Notes under the pieces: generated by a model
What the model was told of the DNA's origin: nothing
Databases searched by the model: none
What the model saw: only the letters and a program-made list of their open reading frames with translations
Shown: positions 23,757-31,632 of the stretch, piece by piece
Numbering within the stretch: position 1 is the stretch's first letter
Layout of the letters: every line of letters starts with the position of its first letter
Assembly: GCA_900111695.1 (NCBI GenBank)
Contig: FOHD01000009.1
Coordinates: 1-64,000, forward strand
Length of the DNA: 64,000 nucleotides
Direction of reading: 5' to 3'
Source of the DNA: Olsenella sp. KH3B4
GTDB taxonomy: Bacteria; Actinomycetota; Coriobacteriia; Coriobacteriales; Atopobiaceae
Made by a program: the position numbers and the translations under genes

Positions 23757-24641
23757 ATGTTTGACAAGCTGCCCGTTCCTGGGCGCAATGACCCCTGCTG
23801 GTGCGGGAGCGGTCGCAAGTACAAGAAGTGCCACGGTCCGTCCGACGAGCGTATGGAGCGCCTGTACCTCGACGGCGAGGAGGTTTTGCCCCGCTCGCTC
23901 CTCAAGACCGCCGCTGACATCGAGGGCATCAAGGCCTCGGCCGCCGTCAACATGGGCGTCCTCGACTACGTTGGCGAGCACATCGCCGCAGGTGTCTCGA
24001 CCATGGACATCAACCGGTGGGTAGAGGAATACCTTTCGGCGCACGATGCCGTTTCGGCCGACCTCAACTTCGAGGGCTATCCCTACAGCGTGTGCACCTC
24101 GATCAACGACGTCATCTGCCACGGCTTCCCCAACGAGAAGGACGTCCTTCAGGATGGCGACATCATCAACGTTGACATGTCCACCATCAAGGGCGGGTAC
24201 TTCTCGGACTCCAGCCGCATGTACTGCATTGGCGAGGTCTCTGACGAGCGCCGACGCCTGGTCGAGACTTGCAAAAAGTCCGTCGAGGCGGGCCTTGCAG
24301 CCGTGCGCCCCTGGGGGCACCTGGGCGACGTGGGTGCGGCGGTGAACGAGCTGTGCCGCGAGGCCGGCTACACCGTGGTCGAGGAGTACGGTGGCCATGG
24401 CATTGGTCGCGAGTTCCACGAGGATCCGTTCGTGAGCTTTGTCTCCGAGCGCGGTACTGGCCCCATCCTGGTGCCCGGCATGTGCTTTACCATCGAGCCC
24501 ATGGTCAACGCAGGTGCGCCCGACATCACGACCGACAAGGCCAACGGCTGGATCGTGCGCACGGCAGACGGCTCGGATTCCGCGCAGTGGGAGGTTCAGC
24601 TGGTGGTCACCGAGGACGGGTACGAGCTGCTGTCTTGGTAG
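23757..24641 (+). CDS. map: Type I methionine aminopeptidase with N-terminal SEC-C motif
   Basis: A 294-residue enzyme. Residues 7-25 are a SEC-C zinc motif (PGRNDPCWCGSGRKYKKCH), which links some aminopeptidases to the ribosome. The catalytic domain shows the metal ligands in INVDMSTIKGGYFSDSSRMY (two Asp), GGHGIGREFHEDP (His), MCFTIEPMV (Glu) and QWEVQLVVTEDG (Glu). It removes initiator Met from nascent proteins. ATG 23757 has GGGAG 5 bases upstream; ATG 23724 is in frame and possible. It is monocistronic here, so it may be a second copy beside one in the ribosomal operon. Confidence 0.93.
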   Translation: MFDKLPVPGRNDPCWCGSGRKYKKCHGPSDERMERLYLDGEEVLPRSLLKTAADIEGIKASAAVNMGVLDYVGEHIAAGVSTMDINRWVEEYLSAHDAVSADLNFEGYPYSVCTSINDVICHGFPNEKDVLQDGDIINVDMSTIKGGYFSDSSRMYCIGEVSDERRRLVETCKKSVEAGLAAVRPWGHLGDVGAAVNELCREAGYTVVEEYGGHGIGREFHEDPFVSFVSERGTGPILVPGMCFTIEPMVNAGAPDITTDKANGWIVRTADGSDSAQWEVQLVVTEDGYELLSW

Positions 24642-25201
24642 TATGCGGGCCGTTCCTTGCCTGCGCCTCCAGAAGCGACTGTTTCGCGGGGTCTGCATGC
24701 AACTCGGCCCCCCTCGATGCCGTCCGCGCAACCAACTCGGCCCAAATTACGTACAGAAGTCAACATAAGTGGATTATTTTCCTGTGGCGAGGTGCCGCAG
24801 GGAGCTCCGTGCTTTCGCTTGGGGCCAACATAGCCGCTCTTTTACCGCAGACAACCATTCTTGACTCTAGAGAATGCCCCGAAGTGTCGCATTTTGGCCG
24901 CACTTGCGGGAACCGACTTACACACAATCTCGATTCAGAACGTAAGTGAGCACTCTCTGCGAACGCGCGGGGCCGGAATGCCCGTCCAGGCCACCACGTG
25001 TTGATTTTGTCGCGCGGTGCGACGCTCGTGCTATGGTTTTCCATGCGTGTAGCGCAAAGCCGCCGCGAGCAGGATGCCCCACAATGTCATCCTCGCGGCT
25101 AAAAGGTGTAGTTAGCAAAGCGTGCGGTTGCCCCTGGTGGGCGGCCGCACGCATTTTTTGTGTCGCGCGCCTGGCACGAGCGCGGCGGAGAGGAGCAAGG
25201 C
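24642..25201. other. Long intergenic region ending in an attenuator-like leader
   Basis: About 400 bases without a supported gene on either strand, more A+T-rich than its surroundings around 24740-24950. The last 140 bases form the hairpin and terminator structure described for 25062-25159. Confidence 0.5.
25062..25159 (+). promoter_or_regulatory. Two-hairpin leader ending in an intrinsic terminator before the DUF2798 gene
   Basis: GCCGCGAG (25062-25069) pairs with CTCGCGGC (25092-25099). After a 20-base A-rich linker GCGTGCGG (25120-25127) pairs with CCGCACGC (25145-25152), followed by ATTTTTTG. The terminator stands only 43 bases upstream of ATG 25202, so readthrough would control that gene. 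No known riboswitch class is recognized. Confidence 0.55.
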
Positions 25202-25771
25202 ATGCCAAAGAACAAGGTACAGGGAGTCATCTTTGGGATTCTCATGTCCGTCACCATGGCCTACGGGATGGAGGTCTACAACGTGGCGTGGAAGATGGGC
25301 ATCCCCACTATGCCCGGCGGCTTCTCCAACATGACCAACGACGTGTTCCTGGGCGCCCTGGTCGAGGCCTCGTACATGTGGCTCTTCGTGTTCCTACTCT
25401 CGAATCTGTGGGGCACGCGCGGCGGCGCGGCGCTGGCGGCTCGCCTCGCCGACCCCAAGCGCGACAGCGCCTTCATCCAGGGCACCATTCGCTCCTGCTG
25501 CACCGTCCTCATCATGTGCCCCACGATGAGCCTGGTTGCGAGCATCCTCTTCAATGTCATCCTTGCTGGCATGCCCGTGGTGCAGCTCCCCGCCATCTGG
25601 GTGGGAACGCTCATCAAGAACTTCCCGATGGCGCTCCTGTGGAACCTCTTTGCTGCGGGCCCCGTCTCGCGCCTGGTGTTTGCGAAGTGCTTCTCGCATG
25701 TGGGAGAGGCGAAGGCCGAGAAGGGCTCGGATGCGACGCCGCTTCAGGCCGAGTCCGGCAGCGAGATGTAG
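25202..25771 (+). CDS. DUF2798-family membrane protein
   Basis: A 189-residue protein, paralog of the one at 16207-16710. It starts MPKNKVQGVIFGILMSVTMA and has four hydrophobic segments (about 8-28, 55-75, 99-122, 131-155). The C-terminal tail is acidic and probably cytoplasmic. GAGGAGCAAGGC precedes ATG 25202. An intrinsic terminator 43 bases upstream implies attenuation. The function of the family is unknown; two copies within 9 kb, only this one behind a leader terminator, suggest different expression. Confidence 0.82.
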   Translation: MPKNKVQGVIFGILMSVTMAYGMEVYNVAWKMGIPTMPGGFSNMTNDVFLGALVEASYMWLFVFLLSNLWGTRGGAALAARLADPKRDSAFIQGTIRSCCTVLIMCPTMSLVASILFNVILAGMPVVQLPAIWVGTLIKNFPMALLWNLFAAGPVSRLVFAKCFSHVGEAKAEKGSDATPLQAESGSEM

Positions 25772-25900
25772 CGAGGCAGCGGCGTCCGCGAAGGACGCGG
25801 TTTTAGCTACGGGTATGTAACGTGGAATTCCTTACGCCTCCCTTTCACGCGGCTATCCTTCTGTACGTTCGAAGGGGTTTCGCGAGGGGGAGGTGTGCTT

Positions 25901-27007
25901 GTGAAGAGGCTTGGCATTGTCGCTATCGCCGCCGTGCTTGCGGCCTCGCTCGCGAGCTGCCGACAGTTCCCCACGAACGACGAAACCTCGTCGGATGCGG
26001 TGGACGGGGACGTTCAGGCCGAGTCCAGCCTCGATTGGCGCTATTACCCTGGCACCAGCGACGAAGATACGCGCGAGATTGTCTGCTGGGGCGACAGCAT
26101 GACTCAGGGCGTGGGTGCGGACACCGACGAAGGGGCGCTTGTCTCGCTTGCGGACGGGGAGCTGTACGATACCAGCTACCAGTCGTATCCGCAGGTTCTT
26201 TCGCAGCTCACGGGGCTCGACACCTACAACTTTGGCGTTGCCGGGGCCACCTCAGCGGAGATTGCCGCCATGCAGGGCGGCCTTACGTGGGAGGAGCTTG
26301 AGGCGGCCGAGAAGAGCGTGGAAGTCGCGGATGCGGACGACGCCGACGCCAACGCCGCGGATGAGGACGACGCCGACGCCGCCAACGTCGCGGACGACGC
26401 GGACGCGGACGCCGACGCCGCGGACGCCGACGACGCCGACGATCAGCCCGTAAGCCACATCGACCCCGACGTCATCGAGGAGGGCGAGCAGCACACCGGC
26501 GACATCCTCGTGCTTGAGATTGGCAGCAATGGCGGCTGGAACAACGACTACCAGGTTCTTATCGACCAGTACCGCGCGATGATCGAGCGCTCCGGCTGCG
26601 AGGACTACCTCATCCTGGGCGATACCGACGACCCGGGCACCTCGGTGGGCGACACGAGCCAGGTTCCCTTTACGGAGGACTACGCCCCGCGCGAGACCAA
26701 CTGGGAGGCCGCGCTTCGCGAGGCGTTTGGCGACCACTTCATCAACATGCGCGTCTTTCTCATCAAGCACGGGCTCGAGATTTCGGGTCTTACGCCCACC
26801 GAGGAGGACGTGGCGGACGCTCGCCTGGGATGCATCTCAAAGCAGCTGCGGTCCGACTGGACCCACCTCAATGCGCGCGGCTACTTTGCCAAGGCGGTCG
26901 CCGTCTACCAGCGCGGGGTCAAGCTGGGATACTGGTCTCCCGGCGAGGGGAGCATCGACGTCGCCAAGCCGCAGAGGCACCAGGCCAATGGTGCGGGCGA
27001 GGACTAA
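25901..27007 (+). CDS. SGNH/GDSL-hydrolase-like lipoprotein with an acidic Ala-Asp insert
   Basis: A 368-residue protein. The signal peptide VKRLGIVAIAAVLAASLASC ends in a lipobox, so it is a surface lipoprotein. The SGNH block I is VCWGDSMTQGVGAD with the nucleophile Ser; block III-like LEIGSNGGWNN and the C-terminal DWTHLNARGYF (Asp-His dyad) follow. Between them, about residues 143-185, lies a low-complexity stretch of Asp and Ala (DADDADANAADEDDADAA and similar) encoded by repeated GACGCC/GCGGAC codons. Its length may vary between strains. The GTG at 25901 is preferred over 25895 because GGGGGAGG lies 7 bases upstream. The substrate may be a cell-wall or polysaccharide ester. Confidence 0.82.
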   Translation: MKRLGIVAIAAVLAASLASCRQFPTNDETSSDAVDGDVQAESSLDWRYYPGTSDEDTREIVCWGDSMTQGVGADTDEGALVSLADGELYDTSYQSYPQVLSQLTGLDTYNFGVAGATSAEIAAMQGGLTWEELEAAEKSVEVADADDADANAADEDDADAANVADDADADADAADADDADDQPVSHIDPDVIEEGEQHTGDILVLEIGSNGGWNNDYQVLIDQYRAMIERSGCEDYLILGDTDDPGTSVGDTSQVPFTEDYAPRETNWEAALREAFGDHFINMRVFLIKHGLEISGLTPTEEDVADARLGCISKQLRSDWTHLNARGYFAKAVAVYQRGVKLGYWSPGEGSIDVAKPQRHQANGAGED

Positions 27008-27077
27008 CGCAGCACGACTTTCTCGCCTGTTCCCGCGCTTCTCGACTATACTGCACTACGTCAATGAGCTGCCGCAC

Positions 27078-27156
27078 GGCGTAAGTCCAATTGATGGCTA
27101 CGCCGTCCAGCCGTGACGCTTCCGCGCATCATGCATGATCGAATCCCGCTGGACGG
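27078..27156 (+). promoter_or_regulatory. Structured leader upstream of the MFS gene
   Basis: GGCGTA (27078) pairs with TACGCC (27099) and CCGTCCAGC (27103) pairs with GCTGGACGG (27148). A perfect 12-bp palindrome ATCATGCATGAT (27128-27139) sits in the second loop. The structure lies 30 bases before the coding start. It could be a cis-regulatory RNA or a protein-binding site; I cannot match it to a known class. Confidence 0.4.
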
Positions 27157-27186
27157 TCATTCTCGACCCGTCTAGGAGGGATTTTT

Positions 27187-28392
27187 TTGTCAGAAGCAAC
27201 AACTGCCGTCGCAAAGGGCAAGGGCGAGCTCAAGCTGTGGACGCGTGATTTGGTTCTCATCATCTTGGTGAACCTGTGCGTCTTTACCAACCACATCATG
27301 AGTCTCTCGACCTTTCCGTTCTACATCCAGAGCCTTGGCGGTACCGAGGCCGTGGCGGGCATCTGCGCGGCGGCCTTCTCGTTTGTGGCCGTGATTATCA
27401 GGCCGTTTGTGGGCTGGTGGCTCGACAATGGCGTTCGTAGGGCAGCGCTTGTTGCCGGCCTTGTCCTCATGGGCCTGGCGCCGCTGGGCTATGTGTTTGT
27501 CCCCGTGCTGTCCGTGGCTATTGCCATCCGCATGATGCATGGCGTTGGCCTGTCGTTCTCCAACTCGACCACCGCTACCGTGGCGTCCGACGTGATCTGC
27601 CGTCCGCGCTTTGCCGAGGGCATGGGCTACTTTGGCATGGCGACGGCGCTGGCCTCCGCCATTGCGCCGGCGCTGGGACTCTCGCTCATGGAGGGCTTTG
27701 GCTTCAACGTGCTCTACGCCGTGGCTGCCGTTATCGCCGGGCTGGGTCTTGTGCTGTTTGCCTTTGTGCGCGCGCCCAAGGTCGACGTTCCCAAGAAGAA
27801 GCTTGACCTGCGCACCATCATCAACCGTGACTCGCTGCCTGCCACGGTGACCATGCTCATCTTCATGTTCACCTTTGGCGCGCTCGAGAACTTCGTGGCG
27901 ATCTTTGCCTCCGAGGCCTCGCTGCCCTCGGGCTCGATCTACTTTCTCGTGATGTCCGCGATGCTGCTTCTGGTGCGCATTACCCTGGGCAAGCTGGTTG
28001 ACCAGCGCGGCGAGGCGTTCTTTGTCTACTCCTGCAACGCAGCGATGCTCGTGGCGTTCCTGCTTCTGGCATTTGTCCCCAACGTCATGACGTATATCCT
28101 CTCGGCCGTGCTTGCGGGCTACGCCTTTGGCGGACTCGAGCCGTCGCTGCAGTCGATGGCCGTGCACACCTCGACGGAGGAGACGCGCGGCTCCGCCAAC
28201 TCGACGTTCCTCTGCGGGTACGACATTGGGTATGGCTTGGGCGGCGGCATCGCGGGCTCGCTCATCACAGGTCTGGGCTATTCGGCCATGTGGTCGATCG
28301 TGTCTCTCGCCTGCGTGCTGAGCGTGCTTGTCTACGTGGTGTGGGCTCGCCACTCCGACACGTCGTTCAGCAAGAGGCTCGCCAACCGATAG
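27187..28392 (+). CDS. Major facilitator superfamily transporter
   Basis: A 401-residue protein with about 12 membrane segments and the MFS loop 2-3 pattern RPFVGWWLDNGVRRAALVAG. Loop signatures and length fit drug/metabolite efflux antiporters of the YfcJ/YhhS-like type. The start is a TTG at 27187 placed 6 bases after TAGGAGGGA; this unusual codon may keep expression low. It stands alone behind a structured leader (27078-27156). The substrate is unknown. Confidence 0.85.
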   Translation: MSEATTAVAKGKGELKLWTRDLVLIILVNLCVFTNHIMSLSTFPFYIQSLGGTEAVAGICAAAFSFVAVIIRPFVGWWLDNGVRRAALVAGLVLMGLAPLGYVFVPVLSVAIAIRMMHGVGLSFSNSTTATVASDVICRPRFAEGMGYFGMATALASAIAPALGLSLMEGFGFNVLYAVAAVIAGLGLVLFAFVRAPKVDVPKKKLDLRTIINRDSLPATVTMLIFMFTFGALENFVAIFASEASLPSGSIYFLVMSAMLLLVRITLGKLVDQRGEAFFVYSCNAAMLVAFLLLAFVPNVMTYILSAVLAGYAFGGLEPSLQSMAVHTSTEETRGSANSTFLCGYDIGYGLGGGIAGSLITGLGYSAMWSIVSLACVLSVLVYVVWARHSDTSFSKRLANR

Positions 28393-28494
28393 CGTACGTG
28401 CGCGGCGCCTGCCGCTGGTATCCTAGACCGAGCGCATGGCAGGTGGGCGGACGCGGGCCGGCGCTCGCGTCCGTGTTTTTCGAAGGAGGCAACC

Positions 28495-28866
28495 ATGAAG
28501 GCAAAGTTCGTTCATCGCTGCACGCATGTGCTGGACAAGGAGAAGACCATTGCGTTTTACGAGAAGGCGCTTGGCTTTCACGTGGTGAGGGAAATGGGCC
28601 CCGAGGACGGCTCCTGGACCAACACGTTTATGGAGAACGACGCGTCGCCGTTCCAGCTGGAGCTCACGTGGAACCGCGGGCGCACTGAGCCCTACGCCAA
28701 TGGCGGCGATGACACCCACATTGCGTTTGAGGTCGACGACTACGATGCCTTCCACCGTCTGCATGAGGAGATGGACTGCATCGTCTTCGAGAACCACGCG
28801 ATGGGGCTCTACTTCATCGCCGACCCCGAGGGCCAGTGGATCGAGATTATCCCCGCGAAGGCGTAG
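28495..28866 (+). CDS. VOC-family glyoxalase-like protein
   Basis: A 123-residue single-domain vicinal-oxygen-chelate protein: FVHRCTHVLDKEKTIAFYEK, then FQLELTWNRG, THIAFEVDDYDAFH and GLYFIADPEGQWIEIIPAK. The metal-binding His and Glu positions of glyoxalase I (H in the first strand, E in QLELTW, H in DTHIAF, E in WIEIIP) all seem present. A methylglyoxal-detoxifying lyase is plausible, although the thiol cofactor in this lineage is not certain. GAAGGAGG precedes the ATG. The gene ends directly at a 29-bp palindrome and terminator hairpin. Confidence 0.87.
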   Translation: MKAKFVHRCTHVLDKEKTIAFYEKALGFHVVREMGPEDGSWTNTFMENDASPFQLELTWNRGRTEPYANGGDDTHIAFEVDDYDAFHRLHEEMDCIVFENHAMGLYFIADPEGQWIEIIPAKA

Positions 28867-28941
28867 TGAGACAAAGGGACAGTCCCTTTGTCTCATTTTC
28901 GAAGCGAGCCCTCCGGCGTCCGGCGCCGGAGGGCTCGCTTC
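28867..28941. repeat. 29-bp palindromic repeat (copy 1) joined to a terminator-like hairpin
   Basis: TGAGACAAAGGGAC, one A, and the reverse complement of the arm span 28867-28895. Immediately after, GAAGCGAGCCCTCCGGC (28901-28917) pairs perfectly with 28925-28941. The module follows the VOC gene stop and faces the end of the DeoR gene, so it likely terminates both. A second such composite is at 33133-33206. Confidence 0.85.
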
Positions 28942-28963
28942 TGCAAGCGGCGCGCTGCACTCG

Positions 28964-29812
28964 TTAGCTCGCGATCACTAGTTGCGGTGCGTGCTTGGAA
29001 CGGTCAACTGACTTGACAAGGTAGCCTTCAGGGTCTTCGTCCGTGATGACATAGTCAAAGTCATCCATGGTTGAGAAGCGATAGAAACTTGTTCGCCCAA
29101 GCTTGCTCGAGTCAATCATCATGACGCTCTGGCGGGAGTTTGCGATATAGGCGCGCTTGATGGTCGTGCTGAAGTCGTGCTCGACCGTAAATCCGTGATC
29201 ATGGTGGAAACCGTCGCAGCTCAAAAATGCTTTGTCGGCATAAAGCTTTGACATTGCGTCGAGTGTCATGGCACCGGCAAGATACAGGTGCTCTTTTCGT
29301 ACCTTGCCTCCAAGGAGCATTACCTCTGCGCCAGGAAGATTGAAGCTCGCAAAGTGCGCAATCGAGAGATCTCCGGTGATGATGGTGATGCCCTTCTTGT
29401 CCTCGAGTTGACGCACAAACTGGTATGCAGTGGTTCCGATATCGGCAATGATGACGTCTCCATCTTCGACGAGTTCCGCTGCAGCACGGGCGATTCGATC
29501 CTTTGCTGCGACATTGAAGTTGATTCGCTCCTCCGGGTAGCTCATGAGCATGGTGCGAGCGAGAGAGACCGCGCCGCCGCGAACGCGTCGAACCTTCCCG
29601 GCGGATTCAAGGGCAATGAGGTCGTGACGTACCGTTACGTCTGATACCCCAAACCTCTTCTGCACGTCAGAGACCGCGATGCTGGGGTTGCTGTCAAGCC
29701 ACTCGAGAATAAACGACTGTCGATCTGCGGGAGATGATTCCTCGGAGGACACCTGCTGCCATCCCTTTCGAAAACCGGCGTGCATGCTTGCGAAAAGCAC
29801 TCTTCCGTTCAT
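28964..29812 (-). CDS. DeoR-family sugar-operon repressor
   Basis: A 282-residue regulator with an N-terminal DeoR HTH (AVSDVQKRFGVSDVTVRHDL, then ESAGKVRRVRGGAV) and a C-terminal DeoRC sugar-phosphate sensor fold (DGDVIIADIGTTAYQFVRQL, VMLLGGKVRKEHLYLAG). It is divergent from the aldolase/PTS operon starting at 30035, and a nested inverted repeat lies in the gap, so it should repress that operon until a phosphorylated intermediate binds. ATG 29812 is used; ATG 29785 is an alternative. Confidence 0.9.
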   Translation of the reverse strand: MNGRVLFASMHAGFRKGWQQVSSEESSPADRQSFILEWLDSNPSIAVSDVQKRFGVSDVTVRHDLIALESAGKVRRVRGGAVSLARTMLMSYPEERINFNVAAKDRIARAAAELVEDGDVIIADIGTTAYQFVRQLEDKKGITIITGDLSIAHFASFNLPGAEVMLLGGKVRKEHLYLAGAMTLDAMSKLYADKAFLSCDGFHHDHGFTVEHDFSTTIKRAYIANSRQSVMMIDSSKLGRTSFYRFSTMDDFDYVITDEDPEGYLVKSVDRSKHAPQLVIAS

Positions 29813-29960
29813 CTTAGAGTTCCGATAACGAAAGAAATACGAATTATTCGTCAGTTGTTGGGGATTGGCCGCTCGCGGTTGATAATCAGCCGCTCACAGA
29901 ATCTCATAAGGTAAATCAACCACATAGTCTCCACGTGTGTACACTACCTCCATGTAAATG

Positions 29961-30006
29961 AAGTTCAGAACATAAGATATTAACTTATGAACATAAATCT
30001 GAACTT
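29961..30006. promoter_or_regulatory. Nested inverted-repeat operator of the aldolase/PTS operon
   Basis: The outer arms AAGTTCAG (29961) and CTGAACTT (29999) enclose inner arms CATAAG (29971) and CTTATG (29984). The element ends 28 bases before ATG 30035 and is a likely DeoR-protein operator. Confidence 0.55.
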
Positions 30007-30034
30007 TATGAATCCTTTCGTGGAGGGCGGAGGA

Positions 30035-30739
30035 ATGAGCATCAAGGTATTTGCAGACGGCGCCGACATCGAGGGCATGCTCGACATGTACCGTGAGGGG
30101 AATGTCCAGGGGTTCACGACCAACCCCTCACTCATGAAGAAGGGTGGGGTCACGGATTACCGTGCCTTCGCCAAGGAGGTTCTCTCCCAGATCAAGGATT
30201 TGCCCGTCTCGTTCGAGGTCTTTGCCGATGATTTCGAGGGCATGGAGGCCGAGGCACGTGAAATCGCAACGTGGGCTGAGAACGTCTACGTGAAGATTCC
30301 CGCGCTCAACACCAAGGGCGAGTCCACTAAGGATCTGGTGCGCAAGCTCTCGCATGACGGCATCAAGATCAATGTCACGACCCTCTTCACCAACGAGCAG
30401 ATCGCCGACTTCATCGATGCCGTCTCGCCCGACGTGCCGTCAATCATCTCCATCTTTGCCGGGCGTATCGCCGACACTGGCGTCGACCCCCTGCCGGTAG
30501 TTGCGGATGCCGTGAAGCTTGCTGCTCCCAAGCCCCAGTGCGAGATTCTCTGGGCAAGTACGCGCGAGCTGCTTAACATCTTCCAGGCCGAGTCGGTAGG
30601 CTGCCAGATTATCACCGTGCAGAACTCTATCCTCGCCAAGCGCAAGAACGTGGGCAAGGACCTCTTCGAGTACTCGCTCGACACCGTGCGTGGCTTTAAC
30701 AAGGATGCCCAGGCCCTGGGCTTCCACATCCTGCCGTAG
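30035..30739 (+). CDS. Transaldolase/fructose-6-phosphate aldolase-like protein
   Basis: A 234-residue class I aldolase of the small transaldolase family. It has GFTTNPSLMKKGGVTDYRAF near the N-terminus, the Schiff-base Lys within ENVYVKIPA, and SIFAGRIADTGVDP and EILWASTRELLNIFQAE toward the end. GGAGG precedes ATG 30035. It heads an operon with PTS IIA, IIB and UlaA-type IIC genes under a divergent DeoR regulator, so it probably cleaves the phosphorylated sugar imported by that PTS. True transaldolase activity in the pentose pathway is the alternative. Confidence 0.86.
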   Translation: MSIKVFADGADIEGMLDMYREGNVQGFTTNPSLMKKGGVTDYRAFAKEVLSQIKDLPVSFEVFADDFEGMEAEAREIATWAENVYVKIPALNTKGESTKDLVRKLSHDGIKINVTTLFTNEQIADFIDAVSPDVPSIISIFAGRIADTGVDPLPVVADAVKLAAPKPQCEILWASTRELLNIFQAESVGCQIITVQNSILAKRKNVGKDLFEYSLDTVRGFNKDAQALGFHILP

Positions 30740-30742
30740 GTG

Positions 30743-31198
30743 ATGGTGATGCTTAAGGATCTCCTCACCCCTGCAGTGATTCGCTGCCACGTCCACGCCA
30801 CGGACTGGCGCGACGCGGTTACCCAGGCGGGAGCGCTGCTCGAGGCCGCTGGGAAGTGCGACCACAGCTACACCGAGTCGATGATCGCCTCCATCGAGAA
30901 GTTCGGCCCGTACGTGGTGCTCGAGGAGGGCGTGGCAATGCCTCACGCCCAGTCCAACGGCAACGTCTCCGAGGAGGGCATCTGCATCCTCACACTTGAC
31001 GAGCCCGTGAGGTTTGGCCACGACGAGTACGACCCGGTGAGCGTGCTTATTGGCATCTGTGCTCCCAACCCCCGCGAGCACCTCGATTGCCTGGCCGAGC
31101 TGGCGAAGATATTCGATGACGAGGACGCCATCCCGAAGCTTGCGGCGTGTGCGACGTCGGAAGACGTCATCACAACGATGGACTCGTTCTTCCAGTAG
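30743..31198 (+). CDS. PTS EIIA component (fructose/mannitol/ascorbate-type)
   Basis: A 151-residue EIIA of the Fru/Mtl fold with the phospho-accepting His in EEGVAMPHAQSNGN and the following ILTLDEPVRFGHDEYDPVSV. It receives phosphate from HPr and passes it to the IIB protein encoded next. The start is ambiguous: GTG 30740, ATG 30743 and ATG 30749 are in frame, all adjacent to the aldolase stop, so translation is coupled. It belongs to the ascorbate-class PTS operon. Confidence 0.87.
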   Translation: MVMLKDLLTPAVIRCHVHATDWRDAVTQAGALLEAAGKCDHSYTESMIASIEKFGPYVVLEEGVAMPHAQSNGNVSEEGICILTLDEPVRFGHDEYDPVSVLIGICAPNPREHLDCLAELAKIFDDEDAIPKLAACATSEDVITTMDSFFQ

Positions 31199-31297
31199 GG
31201 CTTGCCTCCGAGAAGGGCGGCCTCAAGAGGCCGCACCAACGGGAGATGTTTGGAACGACGCCCGCGCGACCGCGGGCTGAGGATGAAAGGAAGGAAC

Positions 31298-31576
31298 ATG
31301 CACATCATTACGGTTTGCGGCAACGGCATCGGCTCGAGCCTGATGCTCGCCGGCAAGGTGCAGGAGATTTGTGACGAGGAGGGTATTGCCGCCGACGTCG
31401 AGTCCATGGACCTGAACGGCGCCTCCTCCTCAAATCCGGACCTCTTCATCACGGTCAAGGAGCTTGCGCCCGAGCTCCACGGCAACATCGTGATTGTTCG
31501 CAGCTATGTGAACAAGAAGAAGATCCGCGAAGACGCCCTCGAGGCGATTAAGGCTGCTGCGGCGAAGGCCCAGTAG
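31298..31576 (+). CDS. PTS EIIB component (lactose/ascorbate-type)
   Basis: A 92-residue EIIB: IITVCGNGIGSSLMLAGKVQ with the phospho-cysteine C7 in the P-loop, then a small alpha/beta domain and a Lys/Ala-rich C-terminus. It matches the UlaB-type components. AGGAAGGAAC precedes ATG 31298. It lies 99 bases downstream of the IIA gene and 56 bases before the IIC gene. Confidence 0.88.
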   Translation: MHIITVCGNGIGSSLMLAGKVQEICDEEGIAADVESMDLNGASSSNPDLFITVKELAPELHGNIVIVRSYVNKKKIREDALEAIKAAAAKAQ

Positions 31577-31632
31577 CAGTGACGTTGCGCCTGGGGACAG
31601 CAGCCAGGTGCGAGCAGTAACTATCGAAGGAG

